Shown piece by piece: positions 47,495 to 60,100 of a stretch of 64,000 nt of DNA. The position numbers and the translations under genes were made by a program. Position 1 is the first letter of the stretch. The number at the start of each line of letters is the position of its first letter. The notes under the pieces are model-generated. The model was not told the origin of the DNA. It made no database searches and worked only from the letters and a program-made list of their open reading frames with translations. The stretch comes from Klebsormidium nitens (taxonomy: Eukaryota; Streptophyta; Klebsormidiophyceae; Klebsormidiales; Klebsormidiaceae): positions 62,001 to 126,000 of the forward strand of contig DF236981.1 of NCBI GenBank assembly GCA_000708835.1, given 5' to 3'.

Positions 47495-50400
47495 ATGAAA
47501 AGAATGGCTAGTGAGCTGCTTGTGGAGAAGATGGGGCCAGAAGGAGGGCAGCCGTCTGCGGAGCATCTCAAGAGCCGCTTGTACTCGTCCTTGTTGGAAA
47601 CTGGAGTAATTGACAATCTGAAGGTAAGACACTGGCTTTCGGAGCTGCTTCTTTATGGATACGAGCAGCTGATTTCAAAGATGTGGTGGCCAAAATTTTG
47701 TGGTGTTCAGTAGTCGACTGGTGCAATCTTACTTGGACGTGCTCGGTCAACTTGCAGCTCTTTTTCTCGTTCTTGAATGCTTCGGAGCACTCGGCAGGAG
47801 CTTTCAGGACTTTAGTAGTGTAGGAAAGTTAGCCCATTCCAAGGTCACACATTGTAAGATTAAAATCTTGATTTTTCTTCTTTCAAATTGTTTGATCGAT
47901 TATTGAAGAAGCAGGCCTAGCACTTTGCCAACGGTGAGTCGCTGCTGGAAACAGCGCATCTGCTTCTCCTGAAGCCATTGGAACACTAGGGGCTGAGCTT
48001 TGCAGCATGCTCCTTGAGAAGTTACTTAACAATCAGCCTCCATTCTTGCAGACACAACTACGCACGCAGATCCTGCGTCAGCTGCGCTCTGTTGACTCTT
48101 CAGTACTGGACGCTAGCCCCTCCGCTGAGCCCCCGGCGCTTCCTCAGCGCATCTTGAATAGCCTGTTCATAGACTACCTCACCAGCCAGGGCTATGTGTA
48201 CACTCTGTCAGTGTTCACTCCTGAGTGCGGCATGGCGTCGCAAATGCCGTTCACACGAGGAGAGCTGCTGCACCTCCTTCATCTCAATGATTTAGCAAGT
48301 GTCCTCAGCAGGGGCAAGGTGAGGCGGTATGAAACTCTCATGAAAATTGACGTAGAATCTGCAGTCAAATGAAACAATGAAACAACTTGTTCTGGCAGAT
48401 TGTACTCGTCAAGCTCATACCACCCCCTCTTTTGAACTCGTCTCTGTGGCCTGCAGTTTCAAGAGAGCCAGAAGTCCCTTGCCTGGGAGTTACTGGAGAG
48501 ATTGGACCAACTCAGGGGCCCCTCTACCACACAAGAAAGTGGGAGCCAAACATGGGATGGCCAAGGAGGGGACTTCCCTGGTAAGGCAGTGTTGCCAACC
48601 CCTGCGATATTCATATGCATAAAAGTGGTAAGATTTGATGAAGCTTCAATAGGTTCCAGCTAAGTCCGAAAGAATAGATAAGAATACATGGTGCACTGCT
48701 GTCCTGTGTCTTTGATGACCCTAGGATAACAGACTTTGCGAAAGACGCGCCTCCAGGGCCGTAAATATCGGACACGGCTCTCCACTTTGCCTCCTGCAGA
48801 GTCGCACCTGCGCAGCATTGAGGACCAGTACCTCCATAAGATGGACACTGAGAGGCTGCTGCCATATCACTCCCTGGAGGAGCGCATGGACCAGTACCGG
48901 CGAGAGGTCGATCAGCGGGCGCGCGCAGAGATTGCAGCAGCAGTGAGTGTGTCAGGGACAGCTGCGGTTTCCCCTCCTCAGATTCTACACATTCGAAGCC
49001 TTGTTGACTTTCTATTTCTCGTTCTTTAGCGACTCATGTCCCACAACGAGCATGATTTGTCATTTGGCCATGCAGTCGGACCAAGTTTTCTCAGCATCTA
49101 TCAAACCTTCGGGAAACCGGCTTGGTATGAGCAAGCAAGGCAGGCATCGGGCATTTTGGACCTTTTACACAACTTTTATCACCTGGCATAACGCCCTGCC
49201 GGAGGTAGGGTATATGTTGTGTTCAATGTAACACAAGCGACCACACATCTCGGATCCTGACACCATGCAGGTCAAGTAGTTTCTCACTGCCTTGTAACCC
49301 CAATGCACACCCGGCGCAGGTCGATCGTGTGCGCCAGTTCGAAGTAGGCGCGGCGCGCATGGAGGAGGCGACCCGCTACCGGCGGCAGCTGGAGGACGCC
49401 CGAGAGGACCTTGAGCGCGTTCATGCGGAGCGCTTGGAACAGCTGCGGCGGCGCGAGGAGAGCCAGCGCGAGCGGTTGCAGCGGCAGGCAAGCGGATTGC
49501 GATGTTGACGAGCCAGTCGTCCGATTGTCACGTTACAACCCCAGTCTGCAAGATTCGGCTCAGTCGCATTAGGGCAAAGTTCCGCCAAACAGGGCAATCC
49601 TCACGAAAAAGAACGATCTGAAGCGTGCAATTCTCGATGCCGGAAATTAAACGGTAGCGCTACTATTTCTTGCTGTCCCCAGGCCATTATACTGGCAAGT
49701 AAAGCTTTTCCTAACGGCAACTTTCCCTAAGATACAGGAGCCCCGGGGACCTCGACAAGACTCCAACTCAAAACATGACGCGCTCTGCACCTGCATCCAC
49801 CCTAACCCCCTAATCCACCCCGTTCATCGGGCGCTTATCTTGGTTGAAAATCTGCCCTTATTGAAGGGGCGAATTGCCGGAGTCAGCCGTTTCAAGTCTC
49901 TTCGCTCCGCCTGCAGGAGCGCGCGGCGGAGACGGCCGCGCACGAGCAGCGCCAGCGGATTCTTGCGGAGACGGAGGTGCTACGCGAGCGGGAGGGCAAG
50001 CTGAAGCAGCTGGAGGAGATGCAGGTCGGTGGAACTGGTGTGATGCATTGGATTGAGGCGGTGTGTAATCATTGGGTTGGGTAGCCAATCTGGTAAGGAT
50101 GAAAAGAAACAGGCCGGTCAGAGATTCACTTACTCCAGATGATGCAAATTCCATGGCCTGCAAGAACGACATGCGAAAGAAAGTAGAGGGGGAAACGGAA
50201 AGGCGTTTGGCTCGTGTGCGCCTCACCCAGGGGCTTTGCTTTCCCATTTGATGGGGTTGTTTATACATATCAGTGAAAACTTTGTTGCGGTCTTGATCAT
50301 AGTTTCTGTACTGAATGGCCTTACCTTCTAGTCAATTGAAATCCCTTGTCACTGCGTTTCTGAAATGTTTAAAGAGATCCTGCGATCGGCCGGACTTCTG

Positions 50401-53400
50401 CCTCACGCTTTTCACGAGTCACCAACCAGTGCCCATGCTTCGATTAAAAGATCGCAGCTCCTGGAAGTATCACACCCTCCCGTGCTCTACAGTTGCGAAC
50501 CCTCAAGCTGCACGAGGAGCGTCTCCTGGAGAAGGCGCTCGCCGTGAAGGAGCGAGAGGAAGACGTGCAGCGGCTGCGCGGGCTGCTGACGTCACAGGGG
50601 GAGGAGCACGCCCGGATGCGACGGCGCGAGGTCGAGCGCGAGTACGAGGCGCTCCTCAGCAGCGCCAAGAAAGACAGGGAGCTGCTCGATGGTGCGCGCG
50701 CGCAGCGTTTCCCTGTCACTTTGACGAACTCCAGCAACAATTGGCGGTCTTTGTTCGGACCTTTAACTGCAGGACTAACGGCTGGAAACTGCTGTTGGGT
50801 GCGCAGATTTGCTGGCCCTGAGCTTTAAGAAACAGTGGCAAAGAATTTGCCTTGAGGCGCTTTCCTAGAAAAGTTCGAAGATTCGTATCATTTTGTTGTT
50901 CCGATTCCGAACCAGCTCGTGAACGCTAATTTGCAAACCAAATGCAGTGGTGCTTGTCTCGTCGGAGATTAGTGGGTTTTCAGCGCGCCCTCAACCCAAC
51001 ATCTTCGGAAATCTGATTGAACTGATATTCAGGAGCACTCTCGAGTAGAGGACTCTTACGATGGAACTGCAGGTAGGTGACTGACCTCCAAGAGCACTCT
51101 CTGGTTGCAGTCGAGCGCACTCGCTTTGCGGAGGAGCGTGCCGCGGTGGCGGACGAGCTGACGGCCGGGCGGGAGAGCCGCGCGCACGTTCGGCAACTTG
51201 AGCGGGCGCTCGCGCTCGCCCAGGAACAGCTGGAGAGTTCCGCGGAGGCAGCGAAAAACCTGGAGGCGAGGCTTGCGAAGAGCGCGGAAGAGAAGAGAGC
51301 GCTGCAGGGCATGCTGGGGCGGAACGCGGGGCTGGAGACAGGTGTCGGCTGGACCCACGCAGGGTCAGTATCGAAGTCTGCCTTATTCAAGAGGATCAGC
51401 ATCAAATTCTGAAGGCTGTGAGAGTGGCAGCATTACGATAGGAACGCGAGTACTAGGATTGTCGACATCCTTGCTGTGTATTGCTCTTGCAGGATAGAAA
51501 GAATGGTTGCACGTAGCAGTGAAAGGCGGGGGAGCACGTTTTTCCGCGACTTTTCTCGTGAACCCCCGACCTTCTTCATTGCTGCTTACATTAGGGCCTT
51601 TCACTGGAAGGCCTTGATTTTTAAGTCCCATGCAGACTGCCGGTAAAGTCACTGGTTGACACTTGTTGTAACGAACTACGTCCTGCAGTAAGTGAGATTC
51701 TTGTTTTTGAGATCTTTATCCAACACTCGCTTAGAGGTACAACTTTCGGTGCCCTGTTTCCTACAGGCCATTCTCTGGCGTCCCCGCATGTGGTCACGGG
51801 CCAGTGATCGAGAAGTTGCAAGGGCTGAGGGCGGCAGACAGGAAAGCCAAAAGGAAAGCGGTGAAGGAACTCGAAGAGCTGCAGGCGACCTTCCAGAAGC
51901 AGGTGGGCTACTAACGGTGTCTCTCGCCAGGCCATTATTATTTCAGACCTTGATTGTCTGACTTGCTCACCATTGCGTTTGGTTCACCGAGCTGTTGAGC
52001 AATTGTACACGAATCAGAACGGGGCCGTCACCCGCTGTTTTCGAGCACTCCGGATTGCCATACTTTAGAAGGTCACTCTGCATTTGTGAATAAGAAAGGC
52101 GAATCGAAGAAGGGTTCAGAATTATAGTCACCGGTGATTGCCAGCGAAAGGGCTTTTTCATCAAGAGTTCTCGGGGACCCAAACAAATCATAACGTTATC
52201 CGCGCCACTTTAAACCACTCGAAATCTCATCTATAAGCGCTGGAGTGGTCTCGAGCGAAAGGCTAAGAATGGCACGGATCCGCCAGAGTGCCACAAACGC
52301 AAGCGCCGATGTCGAATCAAGGCAGCCTGAGCGTCCTTGACCAATCGCGCTCCTTCTCCGCGCGCGAGCAGGTGCGTGAGTGGCGCGAGCAGCAGGCGGA
52401 GTGGCGCCTGGTCGAGCGGCAGACGCAGGCCCGCGTCGCGCGGTTGCAGGCGGAGGCGGCCGCGGCGGCCGACAAGCAGGAGCAGGCCACGCGGCGCGCG
52501 GAGGAGCTCGCGCTGCGCCTCAGGGCCGCGGAGAGGGAGGCCGCTGACGTCACGCAGCTGTACCGGGAAGGCAAAGCAGGTGGGCTTGACTATTGTGGTG
52601 GCTGTCTATGGAAAGGTATGGGTGACGGAAGGAGGTCGTTCGTGAAGAAGAAAGGTGCAGATTAGCTATACTCGGTGTGATCTACTCTCGCTTAATCCAC
52701 AAGGGTTTGAAAGATTGGCCTTTTCCCGAATGGTCGGCTTCGATTGGCTCCTTCTGCGAGCTTTTTGAGAACCCCTCGTCCCGCCAATGTATCATCATCA
52801 AGAATCGGTTGCTTCTAAACATTTGAAACGGTGGGACCTTTCGCGGAAAGAGTAGAGATAACTACTGATTGCTGCTTTCGTCACTCCTGCAGCCCTGCAA
52901 AATGAGCAACTGGTTCGTCACGGCACGACGGCCATCGAGCCCCTTCTCACATCCACCGTAAACCGCGACGCTCGAGACAAGCTGCCAGACAGCTTCCCTT
53001 GGAAAACGGCCGGACCCCTTTCCCCAGTGACCGGGGACGCTCCCCGTGGTATGCCCAGCTTTCGTCGAGAGCCCTCCCCGCCCTCCCCTCCGGGCAGTAG
53101 AGCGCCCGGTTCGGTCTTCCCGGTGCCTGTCATAGGTCCCCAGACTGCGGCCTTCTCCGGCGCGCTCTCCCGGTTGAACGAGTTGCAGCGCGAGGAGCAG
53201 CACATGCAGATCGCGCTGGACGACTTCCGCGCGCGCGTGCGCGCGGGGCGCGCGGAAACTGCGCGCGCTGTTGAGCAAGCCGCGCGGGCGCCGGACGCGT
53301 TCCGTACGGTCGTGCGCCGAGAGGCGTCGGAAGAGTCGGAGAATAGCAGTAGCGAGAGCACTTCCGGGGGGCTCGAAAATGGTTCTGAGCCGTCGAGGGA

Positions 53401-55414
53401 GGAAGAAAGGCGACAAATAAGAAGGGCGAGCTGGAATACAGACACTGAAAAGGAGAGGCTCCTGCGCGGAGTCACAACGGTGGGGGAAGCGAACGAAAGC
53501 GACAAGGCGCGGAATAAAACGGAGAGACCAATTCGGGGGTTGCGCTTGGGTGGAAATGAGCTTGTAGAAGGTGGCGGTCAAACGGACCCGTATGCCAAGG
53601 TCGTAGGTCTGCAGGACATGGGTATTACGGAGCAGTCGCAGGTGCAAGAAGTGGGAGGGGTCTGCTTGCAACTCGAGGAGAACAGAGACAATGTTGCTGA
53701 CGTCACGATCAATATGCGGAAGGAAGAGAGCCAGCGGGAGGGTGAAGCAGGTTCGCCGAACGGAGGGAAGACGACGGAAGGCCAGGCGGGTCCAGTAGAG
53801 TCGGAAACGCGGGAAGAGCGCTTCTCGAGAGTCTCCAAAAGCGCGTCTGCAAAGGAAGAGAATCCAGTGAGTGGACAAATGCCAACCCCAGAGGAAGTGC
53901 ACGGGGGTAATGTTCCGTCTCAGAGTCGGCAAGAAGGCCGAGTTGCGGAGGCTTCGAGCGGCGGGGGCGAGGAGGTTCAGAGCCCCGCTAGTGTGAAGAC
54001 GCGTCAGGGCGGCAAAGAAGAATGGACGGATGATGTGTTGGGCTTTGATGGGGGCCTGGCCCCGGTTAAAACGGCGGGTAAAACTGGACAGGATTCTGCG
54101 CTGGAAGATGTCAAGAGCCCAGAAACGGTGAAGGTTCTCGTCCGGCGGAAAGAGAACATACCGGCAAGGGAAAGCTCGGATGCTGACGTGGCAATGGGGA
54201 GCGAACCCGGGGACAGAGCGGAAAGTGCGACGACGCCGAAAATCGTTGCAACGGAGCATGGGGAGCCATTACTGGGCAGCAGTGTTGCGGTGGAGGCCGC
54301 GAAAGTGGATCAGCGGAAAGCGGAACTGCCTCTTCCGGCGTCTAGGCAAGCTCTCGAACCACCTGTGCAGTTCTTCCCAGCGACAAGAGACGTCGAGGGT
54401 GCTGGCATGAATCAGCAGATTCCGCTCGCGGGGTTAGTTCCGCTGGGGGGGGTAGTTCCGCTCGGGGGCGTGGTTCCGCCGGACCGGAAAGAGAAGGCGG
54501 GGGCGAGTGCGCAGCGGCGGCGTTGCGGTGGTGGTGTGAGTGGTCTCGAAGAGGTGGCAAAGCTGGCGGAAAGAGAGGCCCCCAACGCGGAAAGCAGAAC
54601 CACGACTCCCCGCGATGCAGCGAACCCCCAACCGAACTTCGACGGATCTCGAACAAGAGACGCCTCTCTAGCGGGAGAGACCGGAGGGCGCCTTGCCGAG
54701 CTGCAAAAGAAGGCGGGGGCCGATCCTGCGTCGAAAGGGGACAGAGGGAGGCAGGCGGGAGAACGAAACGACGGCGATGTGCATTCGGAGACGGGGAGCG
54801 TGAGCCCGGTAGAAGCCACGCATCGGGGCGTTCCGGCGTGGCCAAGTGTGGTTGAAACAAGTCGCCACACGGAAGAAGCGTCTGAAACTAAGGAAGCGGA
54901 GCCAAAAGCAGCAAGCGGAGGGAATCTTGTCGCAGGCTCGGTAGAAAGTGCAGTCTTGCAAGTGGGCTCCCCCGAAAAGCCATCGGACCGAAGTGTCTCG
55001 GCTGAGAGGAGTCCGAATGATTTCGAGAGCCCCATCGCAAAGACGGAGCAAGTACCACCGGCGGGCCCTACCACTGGCCGGTTTGGACCGCACGAACCGA
55101 CAGCTGTCGCCGCTGTGAGAGAACCGCGGGCCCCGCTCGATCCGGAAAATATGCCCAAGATCGAGGAAGGGACCGCTATCGAACCGTTGAAAGTCAGCAT
55201 CTGGGAGAAACTTCAGGACACCATCCGAAAAATCGTTCCCGAAAGCGTTCCCGAAAGCGTTCGGGAGGGCGACCCCAAGCAGCAAGCCGCCGGCTCCACG
55301 GTCGCCTCACCGGCTGCAGAGGAGGTAGAGGAGGAGCTGGAAATCGACTACGACGATGCGGCTTACAGCGAAGGAGGGTTGAGCAATCTGTCCATTCCTG
55401 CTGCTGATGGGTAA
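47495..55414 (+). CDS. OFD1-like centriolar LisH coiled-coil protein, 11 exons
   Basis: OFD1 sits at distal centrioles and basal bodies and is needed for cilium assembly in animals and flagellated protists. Exons: 47495-47623, 48052-48318, 48457-48580, 48800-48942, 49320-49487, 49917-50024, 50493-50691, 51111-51341, 51805-51902, 52372-52579, 52893-55414; all in phase, 1398 residues. The N-terminus LKSRLYSSLLETGVIDNLK joined to TQLRTQILRQL matches the OFD1 start, followed by the LisH motif (ILNSLFIDYLTSQGYVYTLS, about residues 75-106) and SVFTPECGM. Exons 3-10 code a nearly unbroken charged coiled coil. The last exon is a single 2.5-kb block: one more coil near LNELQREEQHMQ, then a long acidic, low-complexity tail ending DYDDAAYSEGG. 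The intron after exon 5 starts with GC (CAG|GCAAGC). Human OFD1 has 1012 residues, so the tail is an expansion. The exon 9 and 10 acceptors were chosen by frame. Confidence 0.87.
54430..54480 (+). repeat. short in-frame repeat in the OFD1-like tail
   Basis: About two and a half units of a 21-24 bp repeat code LVPLGGVVPLGGVVPP. A second small repeat at 55234-55264 codes PESVPESV. Both are inside the disordered tail. Confidence 0.8.
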
Positions 55415-57164
55415 GGAGTGTGTGACCAACCATTTTCCTTCAGATGGTTGTTGGGTTTGAATGTGGAAGCGATTGCGAGGCTTATGGGCAAGGAAACGCC
55501 AAGGATATCTGCGGTTTGGAGATAATCAAATTTTGTTACGTGCTGCTGTGATGGACGGCCCAAACGGATTGATGGGCGAAGAAGCGTCTTTGACAGCATG
55601 CTGAGGTGTAGCTAATGTAGCTGCAAGCGGTCACAACCTGTGATGCAATCGCTATTGAGAATGGAGTCAAAGAACATTTCCTGGTCAGAAATGTCACCTC
55701 TCGGAGACCGGAAACTGTTTTGTCTCTCATTCTTTCAGGAATATTTTGCGAGGAGAGCTTTCGGGCAGCGATGGCTGGTGACTACAAGAATTTAACATCG
55801 AAAACTCGCTCAGATATTGCTCTGCTGAAGAGGAAGGAAGTTAGTCTCTGTTGAAACTATTCCGTTAAAGTGGTGGAGTATCTGGTTCTGCAGATCTTAA
55901 GAGTAAGTCGGAACCTTACATGCATATCCAAACTTGTTAACAGGATTGAATCCTTTGAGCCGCTCATTACGAACGTCCATGTGCTGTCATCTGCTTAAAC
56001 CGCGCCATGCAAAGACACGCACCTCAACCTGATAATGCCGCAGAATGCTCGAGCTCTTACATGCTTGCTTATGATCTCGCTCATGCGTGGCTTTCACTTA
56101 CATGATGAACGCACTCGCTGGGCCGGTATGCCTTTACATCTTCACAACATATACGCTCGGTGATTTGTGTTCCTCAGATGTGACCCTTAAATCAGATGTT
56201 GATATTGCGTCCGAAAGCTGCACCCAACAAGCTCAAACTTCTCCAACTCGTTGAATTAGTGATTACTGATTTGAAGCCAACTTCGAAGCCAACTCGTTTT
56301 GAGGCTCTTTCGAAAAAACGACAGGCTATAAGATTGATTTTCAATCTTGAGGACGCATGACAGCAAAGCATCGGGACGCGACCCGATAGAGTGGTGCATG
56401 CTGTATGCCACTAGTATAGTATAGTATGGACTATACCAATGCGGACGTATAGGAACGCACTTTAATTTATAAGACTTTGCGTTGATCTAGCTAGCTCTGA
56501 TATAGCAAATTTGATACAGCTTCTCCCGATCAACCGGCCAGTTTTAGTGTCATCTATTTTAGACTAATTTCTCCCGACAGAAGACTGACTAAGTTAGTCT
56601 AAAATTTTACTATAGCTGGCAGGTTGCTCGGAAGAAGCTGTAGCACTAGCTCTCACTGAGTCAGTAATCAACACAGACTCAAACATTAGTCATATGAGAG
56701 TGACCGCGCGCGCCTCTGTGCAGGGGCGGCCGCGGCAGCTCGCAAGGGTTCAAGTTTTGCCTGAAGTCAGGGTTGTTAAATTCAGCGCCGGGCGGAGCCA
56801 CCTGCTGCACCTTGTTCATTCTATCTCGATCTAGTTGCCAGGCTGGTCGAAGAACACGCAGAAATGGTGGCATTTTGTCACGCTAGCATTCTGTCAATGT
56901 AGTCCTAGTAGTAGGGGCGTCCAATGTCATCTGCACAAGAGGCTGTCAAGATCTCTGGTGAAAGCAGTGATGGCACTAAGTTTCTCTGCTGCATGTTTTC
57001 AATCCTTTGCTGACAACAGCAAAAGATTGTTGCGCTAAATCACCAGGGACTAGTGGAGGCAAATGTGCCCGTCATTTGCAGATTGAGTTGTTGGGTTCTG
57101 CAGCTACTGAGAACAATAAGTTGCGGACTCGCGGCGGGTTAAGCGAGCATTGTCTGCAGCTGCG
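55415..57164. promoter_or_regulatory. spacer upstream of the SRFR1-like gene, with MITE
   Basis: The spacer covers the 3' region of the OFD1-like gene and the promoter of the SRFR1-like gene. It contains MITE copy 2 (56515-56642) and a short TATAGTA-rich run at about 56415-56440. No exon is supported. Confidence 0.55.
56515..56642. mobile_element. MITE copy 2, 128 bp, opposite orientation to copy 1
   Basis: It has the same TA-CAGCTTCT...AGAAGCTG-TA ends and the same CCAGTTTTAGTG and CTGGCAGGTTGCTCGG arms as the copy at 27373-27502. Its interior matches the reverse complement of that copy (TTAGACTAATTT in both), so the two are inserted in opposite orientation. The left arm is slightly diverged (GATCAACCGGCC). 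It lies about 520 bp upstream of the SRFR1-like start codon. Confidence 0.87.
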
Positions 57165-60100
57165 ATGGCTGGTGCAGCGCCCGCCTTTCGGGAGGCGTGT
57201 GCTTCAGGCGCTTGGTCTCAAGCAATCCAAGCTTGCACAAAACTGCTCCGGAATGACAAGGAGAATGCAGGTGTATTGTGGTGAGTACTCTCCCTCGCTT
57301 GACATGCTCAAAAATTTGAGTCACAGCATCCGGATCACGCTACATGCCCATGGATTTCGGGGAATTGGCTTGATCCTCTCCGGGCTAGTCCTCAGAATTG
57401 GAGCTGGTGGGTGTAATTGGGTCCAGTGTGATTAAGCATACAAACCCTTGATGACGGTACATGAGCCACTGTTTTCACAACCACCACCCTTCGAATCCAT
57501 ATCAAGGTGTTTGAATTTGACCACATCAAGTCCTTGGCCAATGCAGCGACCGCGCCTTGTGCTACATCCAGCTAGATCTAAACAAGCACGCCATCAAGGA
57601 CTGCGACGCTGCGGTCAAGTGCGCAGCATCTGATCAGACTGCCAAAGCTCTGCTCATCAAAGGTATGGCCCTGGACCGGGCTTTTGTTGATTAGCACTGA
57701 CACGAAATAGTAGCATTGAGCATCTTTGGTGCCTTCGTGTTGGTACGTTGAAACCTGTGCAAAGAGTGGTATATGTCTTCCATATGCTCCAGTGCTGATG
57801 AGGATGAGGGTGGATAAACCTCTTGGCCCTTGCCATCAGAGGCGAAGTTCTGCAGAATCACGAGTTGGAAATCTGCGAGCCTTATACTTTGTGCATGATT
57901 GACCTTCATACTTTGTCAGCATAGACTTTTAAACCAACTTTTGCTTGCTCTCTCATCTCTGCAGGTCAAGCATTGACTAAACTGGGCCGATTTTCAGAGG
58001 CCACTGCCAGCTGGCAGCAGGCCAGCGACCATCTCCTAAAGGAGGAGAACTGCGCCGCATTTGACCTCAGCCTCTTTCTCCGGCTGAGACAGCTGATCAA
58101 GCCTCAGTCGCAACCAGAATTTCCTGCCAGCATTGCCCCCTCCTCTCAGAGCAGCGTAAGTATGGCCACGAATCCCCAAGCCCCTCCATTCACCGACTCA
58201 GTCCAAAGTTTGGGAGCATCTTCACCAGCAGAACAGGTCTCAGCGGAGGCAGGGTCTGGTTTAGCGGATACACCGGCGCTGCTCAAAGAAGCGTCGAGCA
58301 GTGGTCAGCCTGGGCCGTCCATCGATGTGGAGAGCGCCTCCAGGCATTCACACATGTCAGATGAAAACAAAGTCGGAAAGCAGGACGTTGATGCGACATT
58401 AGAAGGGCCCTCCTCCGCCGGCTCTGAACACTTTAGGGATGTCATTAAGCCAGCCATTTCCGGCTCCAATACCAGTGACGTACAGAGTCTCCCAACGGAT
58501 GACACTATGAGTACGAGCGATCGAAGCAGTCAGCCAAACGGTCACACCACCCCACAGAAAGCACCAAAGCCGGAGCCCCCTCCCAATCCAGTGTCAAATA
58601 AGCCTCCATCTGAGACGTCCCGTAGTCGGACGTCCGAGGCCCTTCCCAACGGAAAGTCCAACGGCCGGGGTGCAGCGAGCCCGGGTCAAGGTGCCGGCAA
58701 GGGCAAAAAGACAGAGCCCGCCCCCGAGACAAATGGAGCGTCAGGATCGGGAAGGTCTTCTAGTCGGGGTGCTTCACGAAGTCGGAGAGGGGATTGCGAG
58801 GCAGGGTCGCGGTCTGGGGGGGGTGCCAGCTGTAGCGGGCGGGAAGAACGGGCCGGAGACCGTGCGGAGATCCGGGGGGCAATTTCGAAAGATTCGGGGG
58901 ATGAGAGCCGAGGGGACACGAGTGCTCGGGAAGGGGATCGAGGGGCGCCCCACTGGAAAGCCGAAAAGGATGTCGAGCTGCCGCCAAAGGTGATCGTGAA
59001 CGGGATGGACTGGCGCGTCCAGACGGGGATTCAAGAGGTGAACGCGGGGAATCTGGACCGCGGAATTGCTATCTTTGACAAGGTGAGTGAAGCCGCAGTA
59101 TGGCTGCCTTGATCGGCGTCATCTGGTGACGTCGTCATCCTGGCGCAGCTATGCTATGGTGGTCAGATTTTGTTACGCGCAACAATACAAGGCATGCCTT
59201 CTCGGTTCAGGGCTTACATAGAGCATCCTGCCTCATCCTTTTCTCCTGTTCGAAAGGTTCTGATGCTGGCGCATTTGGTCTTCTTTTCCTGCCCTGTTCA
59301 GGACTTCTTTGATTGCACAGAAGACTTTGATTTTGAGCCGCCTTGAGCCGCCTTTCTCCAACTAACCGCTCTCTCAGCTTCGCCCTTTTCCGACGTTCCC
59401 CATACGACCTCCCCTTTCCTCCACAGATCCTGGAAGACGAGCCCGCAAACGTCGGCGCGCTTATCGGCAGGGGCAGCGCATTTGCGATGCAGTCCAACCA
59501 GTTCAAGCTGGGCCAGAGGGGGCGACCCGCAATCACCGAGACAGACCTCAGGGCCCATCAGCGGAAACTAGAGGCGGCCGTTAAGGACTTTAGCCTGGCG
59601 ATCCGGACCGAGCCACGCTTTGCGGACTCCTGGAGGCGGCGGGGGCAGGCCCGAGCGGCCATGGGCCTCTTCAAAGAGGTGCGTGACTGCTGTATTATTC
59701 TCAAGCCTTCGTGTCCTTCCTCAATCCGAACAAGTTTTCCCGGGCCACCGTGCATAGGTTTGAGTGTACGATGTACGAAGATCGTGCTTTTGGATCGAGA
59801 GCCGTCCGATCGGTCCTTTTTTCTATCGGACGGTCTTTAAGGGTGAACCGTGGTCGGAACGCCAGCATTCAAGTGCGGACAGCCTTCGCAACACGTTTTC
59901 TTTGTGAAGTTTCTCGTTTCCATCGTGAGTGGTAGTCGTATGTCCCAGATTAATACGTAGCTGATGGCCGTTGAGATTTTGGAACTGCAGATGTGCGGTT
60001 CGCAAGCGGGTCGAAAAGGTGCACCACTTTCTCGCACTATCTTTCAAACTGAATCTGCATTGCAGAGCATCAAGGATTTGACGGAGGCGTTGCGACTAGA

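Noticed and set aside
49030-49126. Possible extra OFD1-like exon (RLMSHNEHDLS...)
   Set aside because: It would end in phase 2 and break the frame of the next firm exon at 49320, while exon 4 joins that exon directly in phase.
52288-52371. Upstream extension of OFD1-like exon 10 in the same frame
   Set aside because: No acceptor there fits phase 0 after exon 9; the GAGCAG acceptor at 52371 does and keeps the coiled coil running.
52862-54259. 465-codon minus-strand open frame opposite the OFD1-like last exon
   Set aside because: It is an Arg/Leu/Pro-rich shadow of a GC-rich coding exon; the plus strand is supported by splice phase and coiled-coil continuity.
54412-55200. 262-codon minus-strand frame rich in Ser/Pro
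   Set aside because: Shadow of the OFD1-like tail; no splice or family support.
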